NCBI GenBank assembly: GCA_016722075.1
Contig: JADKGW010000001.1
Location: 3,844,001 to 3,908,000, forward strand
Reading direction: 5' to 3'
DNA length: 64,000 nt
Source of the DNA: Candidatus Kouleothrix ribensis
GTDB lineage: Bacteria; Chloroflexota; Chloroflexia; Chloroflexales; Roseiflexaceae
Shown here: positions 44,043-52,183 of the stretch, piece after piece
Layout: every line of letters starts with the position of its first letter
Numbering within the stretch: position 1 is the first letter of the stretch
The notes under the pieces: generated by a model
The model's database searches: none
Told to the model about the DNA's origin: nothing
What the model saw: the letters and a program-made list of their open reading frames with translations, nothing else
Position numbers and translations under genes: made by a program

Positions 44043-45347
44043 CTACAGAGCGACGCCGAACCAGCCCAGCACCGTAATCAGGATCAGCGATATCGACAGC
44101 AGGCTGACGATCACGGCAATGCCCCAGGCAAACATATTATAGCCGCGGCGGTTGGTGTACGCGCCCATCAGCTCGCGGTTATTGACCAGCGCGAGGATGG
44201 CGAACAGCTCGATCGGCAGCAGCAAACCGTTGAGCACATACACACCCACCAGCACCTGGATCAGCGGCAGGCCGGGGATCAGCGCCAGCAGCGCGCCCAC
44301 TGCCACCAGGCCGGTGAACAGGCCCATAAAGATTGGCGCCTCGCCCCACGAGCGCGACACGCCGCGCTCGAAGCCGAGCGCCTCGCTCATGACATAGGTG
44401 GTGGCCAGCGGCAGCACGCCGGCCGCCAGCAGCGAGGCGCCCAGCAACCCCAGCCCGAACAGCAGCCGCGCATACGGCCCGGCCACTGGCTCGAGCGCCA
44501 CCGCAGCATCGGCGGCTGTCTCGATCGTGATGCCGCGCGGGAACAGCGTGGCGGCCGTGGCGATAATAATGAACGACGCGACGATCCCGGCGAACAGCGT
44601 GCCGGCGAACACATCGAAGCGCGTGTAGCGGTACTCCTCGGGCGTCACACCCTTCTCGACCACCGACGACTGGACGTAGAGCTGCATGTAGGGCGAGATC
44701 GTGGTGCCGATCAGCGCGATCAGCAGCTGAAGGTAGCCAACCTCGAGCCGCGGCGCGGGCAGCAGCGTCTGGCGCAGCACATCAGGCCAGTCGGGCCGGG
44801 CCAGGAAGGCCGCGCCGATATAGGCGAAGAAACCGAGCGTCAGCACCAGGAAGATCCGCTCGACCCGCTCGTACGAGCCGCGCGTGATCAGCAGCCACAC
44901 CAGCCCAGCCGCCAGCGGCACGGCGATATAGCGGCTGAGGCCGAACAGCTCGGCGGCGGCGGCAATGCCGACGAACTCCGACACAATAATGCCAAAGTTG
45001 GCGATGAACAGTGTCAGCAAGATCAGCGCGGTAACGCGCAGCGAAAAATTCTCGCGCACCAGGTCGGAGAAACCCTTGCCGGTGATCGCCCCAAGCCGCG
45101 CGCTCATCTCTTGCACCACACCGACAAACACCGTGACGATCACCATCGCCCACAGCAGGCCGTAGCCATAGGTGGCGCCGGCCGAGGCGTAGGTGGCGAT
45201 GCCGCCGGCGTCGTTGCCGGCACTGGCGGCCAGCAAACCCGGCCCGAGTGCCAGCAGGTATGGCCAGATCGACCGCCGCCGTGAGCGCATGCGCTCGCGT
45301 ACCGTGCCGCCGGGCGCGCGCTCGCTGGCCTGATTGCCTGTATTCAT
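44043..45347 (-). CDS. Nramp-superfamily transporter with NRMT-like (Mg2+) metal site
   Basis: The 434-residue protein has about 11 helices and the Nramp N-terminus LALGPGLLAASAGNDAGGIA. In helix 1 the metal motif DPGN is changed to DAGG: Asp is kept as D46 but Asn is replaced by G49. In helix 6 the AxxMPH motif is TTISPY (215-220): the Ala and Met ligand positions are T215 and S218. Loss of the soft Met and of the Asn is the reported mark of NRMT, the Mg2+-transporting branch of the SLC11/Nramp family. The gene lies behind a protein carrying the cytosolic part of the Mg2+ channel MgtE, and an M-box riboswitch heads the unit. Together these point to Mg2+ uptake and away from Mn2+/Fe2+. It has AAGGAA before the ATG and sits 365 bases behind its neighbour. 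Confidence 0.85.
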   Translation of the reverse strand: MNTGNQASERAPGGTVRERMRSRRRSIWPYLLALGPGLLAASAGNDAGGIATYASAGATYGYGLLWAMVIVTVFVGVVQEMSARLGAITGKGFSDLVRENFSLRVTALILLTLFIANFGIIVSEFVGIAAAAELFGLSRYIAVPLAAGLVWLLITRGSYERVERIFLVLTLGFFAYIGAAFLARPDWPDVLRQTLLPAPRLEVGYLQLLIALIGTTISPYMQLYVQSSVVEKGVTPEEYRYTRFDVFAGTLFAGIVASFIIIATAATLFPRGITIETAADAAVALEPVAGPYARLLFGLGLLGASLLAAGVLPLATTYVMSEALGFERGVSRSWGEAPIFMGLFTGLVAVGALLALIPGLPLIQVLVGVYVLNGLLLPIELFAILALVNNRELMGAYTNRRGYNMFAWGIAVIVSLLSISLILITVLGWFGVAL

Positions 45348-45372
45348 GAGCAGTATTCCTTATTCTCACGAC

Positions 45373-45506
45373 GTACGCAGCCGGCGCGTGTTGTTGCCTG
45401 CGGCAGCATGGTACTCGACGTTCTCCGGCGCACCATGCGTGAAACGAACCGCGCTGCAGCAGGCAAACCGTGGCAGCCCGCCTGCCACAACACGCCGACT
45501 GCGTAC
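45373..45506. repeat. dispersed palindromic element, copy with best terminal inverted repeats
   Basis: The left end GTACGCAGCCGGCGCGTG and the right end CACGCCGACTGCGTAC are inverted, each joined to GTTG/CAAC. Inside are TGCCTGCGGCAGC and a GCTGCAGCAGGCA arm. It lies between the MgtE-like and Nramp genes. Confidence 0.75.
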
Positions 45507-45691
45507 CTGGCTGGTGTTATTCACAGGAGTTACGCGCTGGTGCCTATTGCGCGCTCGTGTGCCTGCGGCAGCATGGTACGCGGCGTACTTCGGCGCACCA
45601 TGCGTGAAACGAACCGCGCTGCAGCAGGCAAACCATGGCAGCCCGCCTGCCACAACACGCCGACTGCGTACCTGGCTGGTGTTATTCACAG
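45395..45691. repeat. 132-base direct duplication within the element
   Basis: 45395-45526 and 45560-45691 are repeated at an offset of 165 bases with about five differences in 132, mostly in the variable centre. The copies span TGCCTGCGGCAGCATGGTAC to GTGTTATTCACAG. The second copy lacks the left outer end. The whole 365-base gap between the two Mg2+ genes is made of this. Confidence 0.85.
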
Positions 45692-45712
45692 AACGAACTT
45701 CGGAGCCTGGCC

Positions 45713-46990
45713 TTACCCGAAGGCGCGGGCGCCGCGGCGATGCCAGATCTCGGGCAGCAGCACGGCCAGGGCATCGTCAACAGTGACGATACCGATCATG
45801 CGGCCGGCGGCATCGAGCACCGGCACGGCCAGCAGATTGTACTCGGCCAGCACACGCGCAGCATCCTCGGCCCGATCGTCGGGGCTGACCGTCGGCACAT
45901 CGTCGTCCATGATCTCGGCCAGCGGCGTCGCGCGGTCGGCCAGGATGAGGTTGCGCAGCCGCACGATGCCATATAAGTAGGCCATCTCGTCGTCGGGGGT
46001 GGGTGGGTTGGCCGGGGCATCGGCGTCGGGATGATCGCCGACCACATACACCGCCAGCAGCGGGTCGGGCACGTCGTCGAGCGTGCGGATAACCCCCAGC
46101 GCGTCGCCGACGGTCGCGCCAGCGCGGATGCGCACGAAGTCGGTGGTCATGAGCCGGCCGGCGCTATCTTCGTCGTACGACAGCAGCTGCTGGACATCGG
46201 CGGCCTCGTCGGGTTCCATGCGGGCCAGCAGCTGCTCGGCCACCTCGTCGTCGAGGTCTTCCAGCGCATCGGCCGCCGCGCCGGGGGCCATCTCCTCAAG
46301 AATATCGGCGGCGCGCTCCTGATCCATGCCCTCGAGCAGATCGGCCACGCGCTCGTCGCTGACCTCTTCGAGCGTCTCGGCGGCGGTCTCGTCGTCGAGC
46401 GCGGCCACGATCTCGGCGCTCTCGCGGTACGAAAGCGCATCGACAATCCGGGCCAGATCGACCGGGTTGATCTCGGAGAGGCGGTCGTACGAGACCTTCA
46501 GCTGCACCGGCGCGGCGCTGGCCAGATACTGGGCCTCGCGCCAGTCGATGATCTGCCGGCCGACGATCCGGTCGGCCATGCGGCGTGGGCCAAGCCGGCG
46601 CAGCAGCGCCTGCGGGCTAACATCAACGCCAATCAGGCGATAGGCATCATCGACACGCGTGAGCTGCACATCGTTTACGCGCACGATCCGCCGCCCGGTG
46701 ATATCGATAATCTGGTGATCGAGCACATCCTTGCGCAGCAGCACCTCGCCGTCGCGGCGGCCGAACGGGCGCAGATTCACCGTCGAGCTGGTGAGCTTCG
46801 ACACACCATTGATCGACTCGAGCTGGGCGGCCGATACAAAGAACAGCCGGCGGCCATCGCGCACGACCAGGCCGCTGATCGGCGGGTAGGGATCGTCGCC
46901 GATGCGCACAATCACATCTTCAAGCCGGCCGAGCAGCTCGTCGCGCTTGCCACGCACCGTTTGATCAAGAATAGTCGCGAGGAATAACAT
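45713..46990 (-). CDS. soluble PRC-barrel / MgtE_N / CBS-pair protein (Mg2+ sensor candidate)
   Basis: The 425-residue protein has no membrane helix. Residues 1-150 look like two PRC-barrel-type beta domains (PPISGLVVRDGRRLFFVSAA; ITGRRIVRVNDVQLTRVD). Residues about 185-290 are an MgtE N-terminal superhelix with acidic repeats (ALDDETAAETLEEVSDERVADLLEGM, MDQERAADILEEM). Two CBS motifs follow (DSAGRLMTTDFVRI, EIMDDDVPTVSPDDRAEDAARVL). In MgtE the N and CBS domains bind Mg2+ and close the pore; here the pore domain is absent. It is the first gene behind the M-box and precedes the Nramp-type transporter, so it probably senses Mg2+ for that transporter. GGAGG lies 6 bases before the ATG. Confidence 0.9.
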   Translation of the reverse strand: MLFLATILDQTVRGKRDELLGRLEDVIVRIGDDPYPPISGLVVRDGRRLFFVSAAQLESINGVSKLTSSTVNLRPFGRRDGEVLLRKDVLDHQIIDITGRRIVRVNDVQLTRVDDAYRLIGVDVSPQALLRRLGPRRMADRIVGRQIIDWREAQYLASAAPVQLKVSYDRLSEINPVDLARIVDALSYRESAEIVAALDDETAAETLEEVSDERVADLLEGMDQERAADILEEMAPGAAADALEDLDDEVAEQLLARMEPDEAADVQQLLSYDEDSAGRLMTTDFVRIRAGATVGDALGVIRTLDDVPDPLLAVYVVGDHPDADAPANPPTPDDEMAYLYGIVRLRNLILADRATPLAEIMDDDVPTVSPDDRAEDAARVLAEYNLLAVPVLDAAGRMIGIVTVDDALAVLLPEIWHRRGARAFG

Positions 46991-47292
46991 CGCGCACCTC
47001 CGCTTGCCGCAGCCAGGCGGGCAAAGCGGCGGCCCAGCGCCAATGCTGCGCGGGGCCGGTGGCGGCGCGGGCCGGGCCGCCAGGTGGCGGCAGGCGACGG
47101 GCCGGGGGAATAGCGCTGCTCAGAACGGCTGAGCCGGCCTAAGCGACGCGAGAAGTCACTCAGGCACGATCAGGCATCCTTCTGCAGTTCGCTACCGGGC
47201 GCCCACGTGGCGGGCATTGAGCAAGGCTCTGCCGATCGGTTGCACATGCCAGGCTGAACGTAAAACTATGACCGTCGTCCATACACCTTCCA

Positions 47293-47326
47293 GTAAAACG
47301 CCCCCTCGCGAAGATCGCAAGGGGGC
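47293..47326 (-). terminator. factor-independent terminator behind the M-box
   Basis: On the minus strand GCCCCCTTGCG, a short loop and CGCGAGGGGGC are followed by GTTTTAC. It lies just after the M-box and about 300 bases before the MgtE-like ATG, where the expression platform of a transcription-off switch is expected. Confidence 0.75.
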
Positions 47327-47348
47327 AGAAAGGCAGTGTCGCGCCGTC

Positions 47349-47512
47349 CTCTCCCCCCTGGTTGAGCTTAAGCCCCCACACAACGTAGCGATGCTGCAGT
47401 CACCTTAACGTGACCCTTAGGCCGGGCCGCGCCGTGTGCCCCTTAGCGTCTTTGGACGGTTCGGAGCAGTGACCTGTGTTTGTGTGAGCGCCGCGCCTAA
47501 CGAAGGAGCGAC
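47349..47512 (-). ncRNA. M-box (ykoK) magnesium riboswitch
   Basis: Read on the minus strand the leader contains, in order, CTTCGTTAGGCGCGGC, CACTGCTCCGAACC, GTCCAAAGACGCTAAGGGG, TTAAGGTGACTGCAGC and GGGGCTTAAGCTCAACC. These match the conserved blocks of the Bacillus mgtE M-box: GUUAGGUGAGGC, CGCUGCUGCCC, GUCCAAAGACGCCAAUGGG, AAGGUGA with UGCAGC, and GCUAAAGCUCUACG. A near-consensus promoter lies just upstream and a terminator just downstream. Mg2+ binding would be expected to favour the terminator and switch the MgtE-like and Nramp genes off. I matched it by eye; a covariance search of RF00380 would confirm it. Confidence 0.9.
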
Positions 47513-47542
47513 CAACTATCCGTGATTTTCGTCACCTTAGAC

Positions 47543-47571
47543 AGTATAAGCCGCGCGCAGGCGGCTGTCAA
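47543..47571 (-). promoter_or_regulatory. near-consensus promoter of the M-box transcript
   Basis: Minus-strand TTGACA (47566-47571), exactly 17 bases, TATACT (47543-47548). Transcription would begin about 47536, 25 bases before the M-box. Confidence 0.85.
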
Positions 47572-48031
47572 GCGGGTTGTTAGAGCAAGGGTGTGACGAC
47601 AACTCGCACAGCTCCCCGGCCGCGCTGCCTGCGCACGCGGAGATCAATCCCCGTGTAGGCGTGCAAGAAAATACGTCACGCCCATAGAGCAAACCCAAAC
47701 CCCCCTGGCTCGACGGACGAATGCACGCGCGACCGTGGAGTATTTCCGCCTATTGTTGGATTGGAGCGGAAGCAAATATAGGCGAGACCGCCTACGCATA
47801 ATGGGCGTGTGCGGCGTTGCTGTGCCACCACCAGGGGGCTATACTAGCAGAGCTTTCGCAATGTCCCTCTGCGCAATGTTCCCCATTCTATCGATAGCGC
47901 ATCATATACTCAGGGCAAGCCCGACCCAAGCCCACCCTTGCATTGGTTTACAGTACAGTTCGCTACTGTAAAGCAGGTGATAGAGGATTCACGCAGTATG
48001 ACGCCAGCGCAAGCGGTTTCCAGCCACCGAT
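47572..48031. other. divergent intergenic region with no recognised gene
   Basis: About 460 bases lie between the M-box promoter and the lipoprotein gene. A plus-strand promoter TTGCTG (47817-47822), 17 bases, TATACT (47840-47845) could serve the lipoprotein-M6 pair with a 180-base leader. Short frames here have no ribosome-binding site or protein-like composition. Base composition is visibly less GC-rich than the coding DNA. Confidence 0.5.
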
Positions 48032-48580
48032 ATGCCATACAACAAACAACACCCGCTATCTACACAGCTCTGCCTGGCGTTACTCGCAGCAGGGTTCTGC
48101 ACAGCCGCAGGCTGCGGCACGAGTTCGCCCACCGCGCTACAGCAGGCACCACCGCCGATCCTCGGCACAGCTGCCGCGCCTGAGATCACCCGCATCGCCG
48201 GCCCGCCCGATTCGGTCACCCCAGCCATAGCACCGCCCACCACAGCCACTAGCGCGCCCCAACCACCACACGCCACCATCTCGGGAATTGTTGTGCAAGG
48301 TGGCGAAAGCACGCCCGCAGGCATAGCGGATACGACACGCCAATTCGCATACGAAGTCAAGGCCGATGATGGCACACGCATCTGGGTCACATACATCGCC
48401 TACCCTCCATCACCGTTCGGCGACCGCCAGCGTGCAAAAATTCGGTTGAACTTTCACGCCGGCAAAATTTTGATTGGCGACTACCTGATCGCACACGGAA
48501 CGATCGATCAAAGTGCAAACATAGTATCGATTGCCGAGCAGGGAGACTACATTGAAACCTACTCTGACAAGCCACAATGA
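48032..48580 (+). CDS. predicted lipoprotein, unknown function
   Basis: The 182-residue precursor has a hydrophobic signal (LCLALLAAGFCTAAGC) with lipidated C28 proposed. A Pro/Ala/Thr linker to about residue 85 and a domain of some 95 residues follow (HATISGIVVQGGESTP ... IWVTYIAYPPSP ... GDYLIAHGTIDQSANIVSI). The latter resembles a small beta-barrel of the OB type, by appearance only. The stop TGA overlaps the region just before the metallopeptidase start, so the two genes are coupled. The ribosome-binding site is weak. Confidence 0.7.
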   Translation: MPYNKQHPLSTQLCLALLAAGFCTAAGCGTSSPTALQQAPPPILGTAAAPEITRIAGPPDSVTPAIAPPTTATSAPQPPHATISGIVVQGGESTPAGIADTTRQFAYEVKADDGTRIWVTYIAYPPSPFGDRQRAKIRLNFHAGKILIGDYLIAHGTIDQSANIVSIAEQGDYIETYSDKPQ

Positions 48581-48597
48581 ACCACAAGGAGGCAACC

Positions 48598-51039
48598 ATG
48601 CGTAGACGTCTGCTGCTATCAATCACACTAGCGATCTTGATCTGGTGCTCCTCGAGCTTGAACGTATCGGCGCAGCCTACCGGGCCAGCCAGCCCCAACC
48701 CCTCCGAGGTACCGTTACCAGTCGATCCTGCGCCATCCGCAACGCCCCAGCCATCTGATCCGGCAGCACCAATCGCCACCCAAGTTCCGGCGGGCACGGA
48801 TGAGCCTGCGCCTGCCCCGACTGCTATGAGCATCAACGCGCAGCAAGGGTGGCAACAAACGTCGCTGACGGTAGTGACGGGCGGACGTTTCGTCGTCACG
48901 TATACCAGCGGAACCTGGACAGTCGACCGCCGCAGCATCAGCTATGTCGGCCCAGATGGCTACTCGGCCAGCGTCGACAGCCAGATTTATCAGGGATGTA
49001 AGGTTGTGTCGAGCCTGCCATATGCGCGTTTACTAGGAAAGATCGGCAACGGTGCAACCTTCTCGGTTGGCCAGGGCGGTACATTCACCGCCAGTGGTAG
49101 CGGCACGCTCTTCCTACGCATCAACGACAGTGACAGCTGTATTGGCGACAATGCTGGCACAATCGCAGTGACTGTCGAGGCGTCCGGGCAGCAGGCGTGC
49201 GGCGCGGCACTCGCGCCCAGCGCCGCCGATCAGCCGAGCGGCCAAGCATCCGGCCTGCCCAGCACAGGCCGGCTGGTGGTGATGCCGCCGCACCCGAACC
49301 TACTCGAGCGCGCCCGGCGCGGCGAGATCTCGTCGCCGTTAGGCGCACCCGCCTCGGCACAACCAGGCATAGATCAACCACAGCAGCTCGCGGCACCCCC
49401 ACGCGGAACCTGGAAAGTGCTGGCGATCTTAGTCCAGTTCTCCGACAACCGCTCGCAGGTTAGCCCCAGCAACTTTGACCAGCTCCTATTTGGCGGCGCA
49501 TTCGGCTCGCTGAATCACTACTACCGTGCTGTCTCGTATGGCGCGCTCGATATCGTGACGGTAAATCTGCCCAGCAGCACCGGCTGGTGCAATATGCCAC
49601 GTACCTATGCATATTATGTCAATGGGCAGAAGGGCTTTGGCGCCTACCCGCAGAACGCCCAGAAACTTGCCGAAGATGCCATTCTAGCCGCAAATCCACT
49701 GGTGGATTTCTCGCAGTACGACAACGACAAAGACGGCAATGTCGACACCGTCTTCATCATCCACGCCGGCCCGGGCTTCGAGTTCACCGGCGATGTCAAC
49801 CAGATCCACTCGCACGCGTGGGGAACCAATACCGTGCCAGTTGTCGATGGCGTGCGCGTACCGTCGTACACTATGGAGCCAGAATACTGGAACGTTCTCG
49901 GCGATATGACTGTTGGCGTCTACGCGCACGAGCTTGGGCATGCGTTTGGGCTGCCCGATCTCTACGACACCGATGGCTCGTCGATCGGGCTCGGCCAGTG
50001 GAGCTTAATGGCCAGCGGCAGCTGGAACGGCACATATCCCGGCGGCAACTCGCCGGCATTCCTCGACGCCTGGTCGCGCGCCGAGCTCAATTTTGCCAGC
50101 CCGACGATCGTTTCTAGCAATATGTTGGGCGCCAGCATCGCCGCCGCCGAAACGACCCAGAGCATGTACCGGCTATGGACCAATGGCGCCAGCGGCTCAG
50201 AGTATTTCCTGGTCGAGAATCGCCAGCAAGTGGGCTATGATGCGGCGCTACCCAGCGCGGGGCTGCTGATCTGGCATATCGACCAGAGCCGCCCTGGCAA
50301 CACCACCGAGTGCAAGCAGCTGAACGTCTGGCTATGTGGGACGAACCACTACAAAGTTGCACTGGTTCAGGCCGATGCAAAGCTCGACTTGGAGAATAAT
50401 CTGAACGGGGGCGATATAGGCGACCCATACCCCGGCAGTACGGCCAATCGCAGCTTTACCTTCAGCTCGAAGCCCAATAGCAGCTCATACGGCAGCAGCA
50501 CCAACACGGCGATTGGCGTCGCCAACATCAGCGCCTCGGGTGCGACAATGCAGGCCGATCTGCTCGTACGGGCAGACAGCGGCAATCGCCTGCTCAACCC
50601 TAGCCTCGAAGACGACACCGACAAGGATGGCAAGCCCGACCAATGGAGCACCAATAGCCGCTTCACGCGCAGCAGCACCCTCGCGCTCGACGGCAAATAC
50701 TCGGGCCGGCACCGCGACACCAAGAACGCGAGCTACAATGTCTGGCAATATGTGCAGAACATCAATGCCGGCACGATCTACAACTACTCGAACTGGGTAA
50801 ACATCCCGCAGACCAGCGACTCATTCTCATTCCGAATCGAGATCAGCTGGCGCGACGCGGCCAATAATGTTATCAGCACAAGCACGATCAAAACATACTC
50901 CAAGCCCACCAGCGGCTGGAACCAGGCCCAGGCTAGCCTGGTCGCCCCACCGAAAACGACATCGGCGACCGTACGGATGGTGATCAGCAGCCTGAATGCA
51001 ACGATCTACGTCGACAAATTCGTGCTTCAGCCGGCCTAG
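48598..51039 (+). CDS. secreted M6-family metallopeptidase (immune inhibitor A-like)
   Basis: The 813-residue precursor has a signal peptide (RRRLLLSITLAILIWCSSS), a Pro/Thr stretch and a pre-peptidase beta-domain (about 75-195). The M6 catalytic domain follows, with the zinc motif HELGHAFGLPD (H444, E445, H448) and LGQWSLMASGSWNG, the Met-turn region. The last 150 residues (NPSLEDDTDKDGKPDQWST...) form a jelly-roll of the carbohydrate-binding kind with an Asp-rich calcium-like loop. It degrades extracellular protein. AAGGAGG lies 5 bases before the ATG at 48598; the earlier in-frame ATG overlaps the lipoprotein stop. Confidence 0.92.
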   Translation: MRRRLLLSITLAILIWCSSSLNVSAQPTGPASPNPSEVPLPVDPAPSATPQPSDPAAPIATQVPAGTDEPAPAPTAMSINAQQGWQQTSLTVVTGGRFVVTYTSGTWTVDRRSISYVGPDGYSASVDSQIYQGCKVVSSLPYARLLGKIGNGATFSVGQGGTFTASGSGTLFLRINDSDSCIGDNAGTIAVTVEASGQQACGAALAPSAADQPSGQASGLPSTGRLVVMPPHPNLLERARRGEISSPLGAPASAQPGIDQPQQLAAPPRGTWKVLAILVQFSDNRSQVSPSNFDQLLFGGAFGSLNHYYRAVSYGALDIVTVNLPSSTGWCNMPRTYAYYVNGQKGFGAYPQNAQKLAEDAILAANPLVDFSQYDNDKDGNVDTVFIIHAGPGFEFTGDVNQIHSHAWGTNTVPVVDGVRVPSYTMEPEYWNVLGDMTVGVYAHELGHAFGLPDLYDTDGSSIGLGQWSLMASGSWNGTYPGGNSPAFLDAWSRAELNFASPTIVSSNMLGASIAAAETTQSMYRLWTNGASGSEYFLVENRQQVGYDAALPSAGLLIWHIDQSRPGNTTECKQLNVWLCGTNHYKVALVQADAKLDLENNLNGGDIGDPYPGSTANRSFTFSSKPNSSSYGSSTNTAIGVANISASGATMQADLLVRADSGNRLLNPSLEDDTDKDGKPDQWSTNSRFTRSSTLALDGKYSGRHRDTKNASYNVWQYVQNINAGTIYNYSNWVNIPQTSDSFSFRIEISWRDAANNVISTSTIKTYSKPTSGWNQAQASLVAPPKTTSATVRMVISSLNATIYVDKFVLQPA

Positions 51040-51169
51040 GCGCGCCTGGTGGTACCCTATGTATGAAGCGTCGGGCGGGTAAACCCGCCCGACGTCAGCG
51101 ATATTCACAGGGCATCGGCAAGCAACCGGCCCCATCCCCTCGCTCAACCATACTGTTGGTGCATATTCG

Positions 51170-51958
51170 CTATGTGCCTTCTTTCCACACCGGCGCGCGC
51201 TTCTCGAGGAACGCGCGAAAGCCCTCGAAGCCATCTTCGCTGAGCAGGATCTCGCGCTGGAGTGCCGACTCGCGCGCCAGCGCCTCGGCGAACGTCGCCT
51301 CCTGGGCATCGCGCACAGCCCGGCGGATGCGCGTGAGCGCCAGCGGCGCCTGGGCGGCCAGCCGCGCGGTGTAGGCTGCCACCTCGTGCGCGAACTGCTC
51401 GGTTGGAAACAGGTGGTTGGCCAGCCCGATCGCGCAGGCCTCGGCGGCCGGCACCGCCGCGCCGGTATACATCAGATCGAGCGCGCGGCCCATGCCGATC
51501 AGCCGCGGCAATGTCCAGCTGCCGCCGCCGTCGGGGATCAGCCCGACACGGATGAACAGCTCGGCGAACTGCGCGCGCTCAGACACCAGCCGCACATCGC
51601 AGGCCAGCGCGATATCGCAGCCCAGCCCGGCGGCCACACCATCGACGGCGGCGATCACCGGCCAGCGCGACTGGTGGATGGCCAGCAGCGCCGGGTGGTA
51701 GCACTCGCTCAGCACGCGCCAGGCGGCCTCGGGCGAGGCGGCCGGCCCGGCGGCCAGCGTCAGGTCGGCGCCCGAGCAGAACGCGCCGCCCGCGCCGGTG
51801 AGCACGATCACGCGCGTGGCGCCATCGTCGCCGCAGGCCAGCACCGCCCCGCGCAGCGCCAGCATGGTCTCGGCATCGACGGCATTGCGCAGCGCCGGGC
51901 GGTTGAGCGTGATTGTCGTCACTGCACCGGCGCGCGTCACCAGCAATCTATCAGTCAT
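51170..51958 (-). CDS. enoyl-CoA hydratase/isomerase family protein
   Basis: The 262-residue crotonase-fold protein has the oxyanion segments GAGGAFCSGADL and AAVDGVAAGLGCDIALACD. The region of the first catalytic Glu reads LFIRVGLIPDGGGSWTLPRLIG. The usual Glu of the GLxPExG motif is Asp here (LIPDGG), which is common in PaaG-type isomerases. It could be an enoyl-CoA hydratase, an isomerase or a ring-type PaaG; the fatty-acid or phenylacetate context is absent. The start has AAGGAG 9 bases upstream. Confidence 0.9.
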   Translation of the reverse strand: MTDRLLVTRAGAVTTITLNRPALRNAVDAETMLALRGAVLACGDDGATRVIVLTGAGGAFCSGADLTLAAGPAASPEAAWRVLSECYHPALLAIHQSRWPVIAAVDGVAAGLGCDIALACDVRLVSERAQFAELFIRVGLIPDGGGSWTLPRLIGMGRALDLMYTGAAVPAAEACAIGLANHLFPTEQFAHEVAAYTARLAAQAPLALTRIRRAVRDAQEATFAEALARESALQREILLSEDGFEGFRAFLEKRAPVWKEGT

Positions 51959-52006
51959 GGCTGCTCCTTGTTGCCCTGCCAATCCGTCCACGGCTCCTAA
52001 CGATCG

Positions 52007-52075
52007 GGCGTACGCATGCACGCCACATCGCACCGCCGCGCTGTTCGCCTGCGGCAGCACCTGCGCACGCTCTAA
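52007..52075. repeat. fragment of the dispersed palindromic element
   Basis: GGGCGTACGCATGCACGCC and GCCTGCGGCAGCACCTGCG lie upstream of the hydratase gene. Only the left arm is present. Confidence 0.4.
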
Positions 52076-52144
52076 ACGATCGATTCTAGCAGGGCCTACC
52101 GCCCGCCACGCCGCGCGCCGGGCAGAAATTGCGTAAAATTATGG

Positions 52145-52150
52145 TATAGT
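52145..52150 (+). promoter_or_regulatory. -10 element (TATAGT) of the following gene
   Basis: TATAGT lies 34 bases before the ATG at 52184. No good -35 is seen at the usual distance. Confidence 0.4.
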
Positions 52151-52183
52151 GCATCCTATCACACCGGCGCGTATGAAGGAAGC

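Noticed and set aside
45408..45980. 190-codon frame across the duplicated element
   Set aside because: It only reflects the direct duplication and overlaps the MgtE-like gene on the other strand; there is no ribosome-binding site.
47160..47408. Short frames over the M-box leader (60-78 codons)
   Set aside because: They have no ribosome-binding sites and overlap the conserved riboswitch blocks and terminator.
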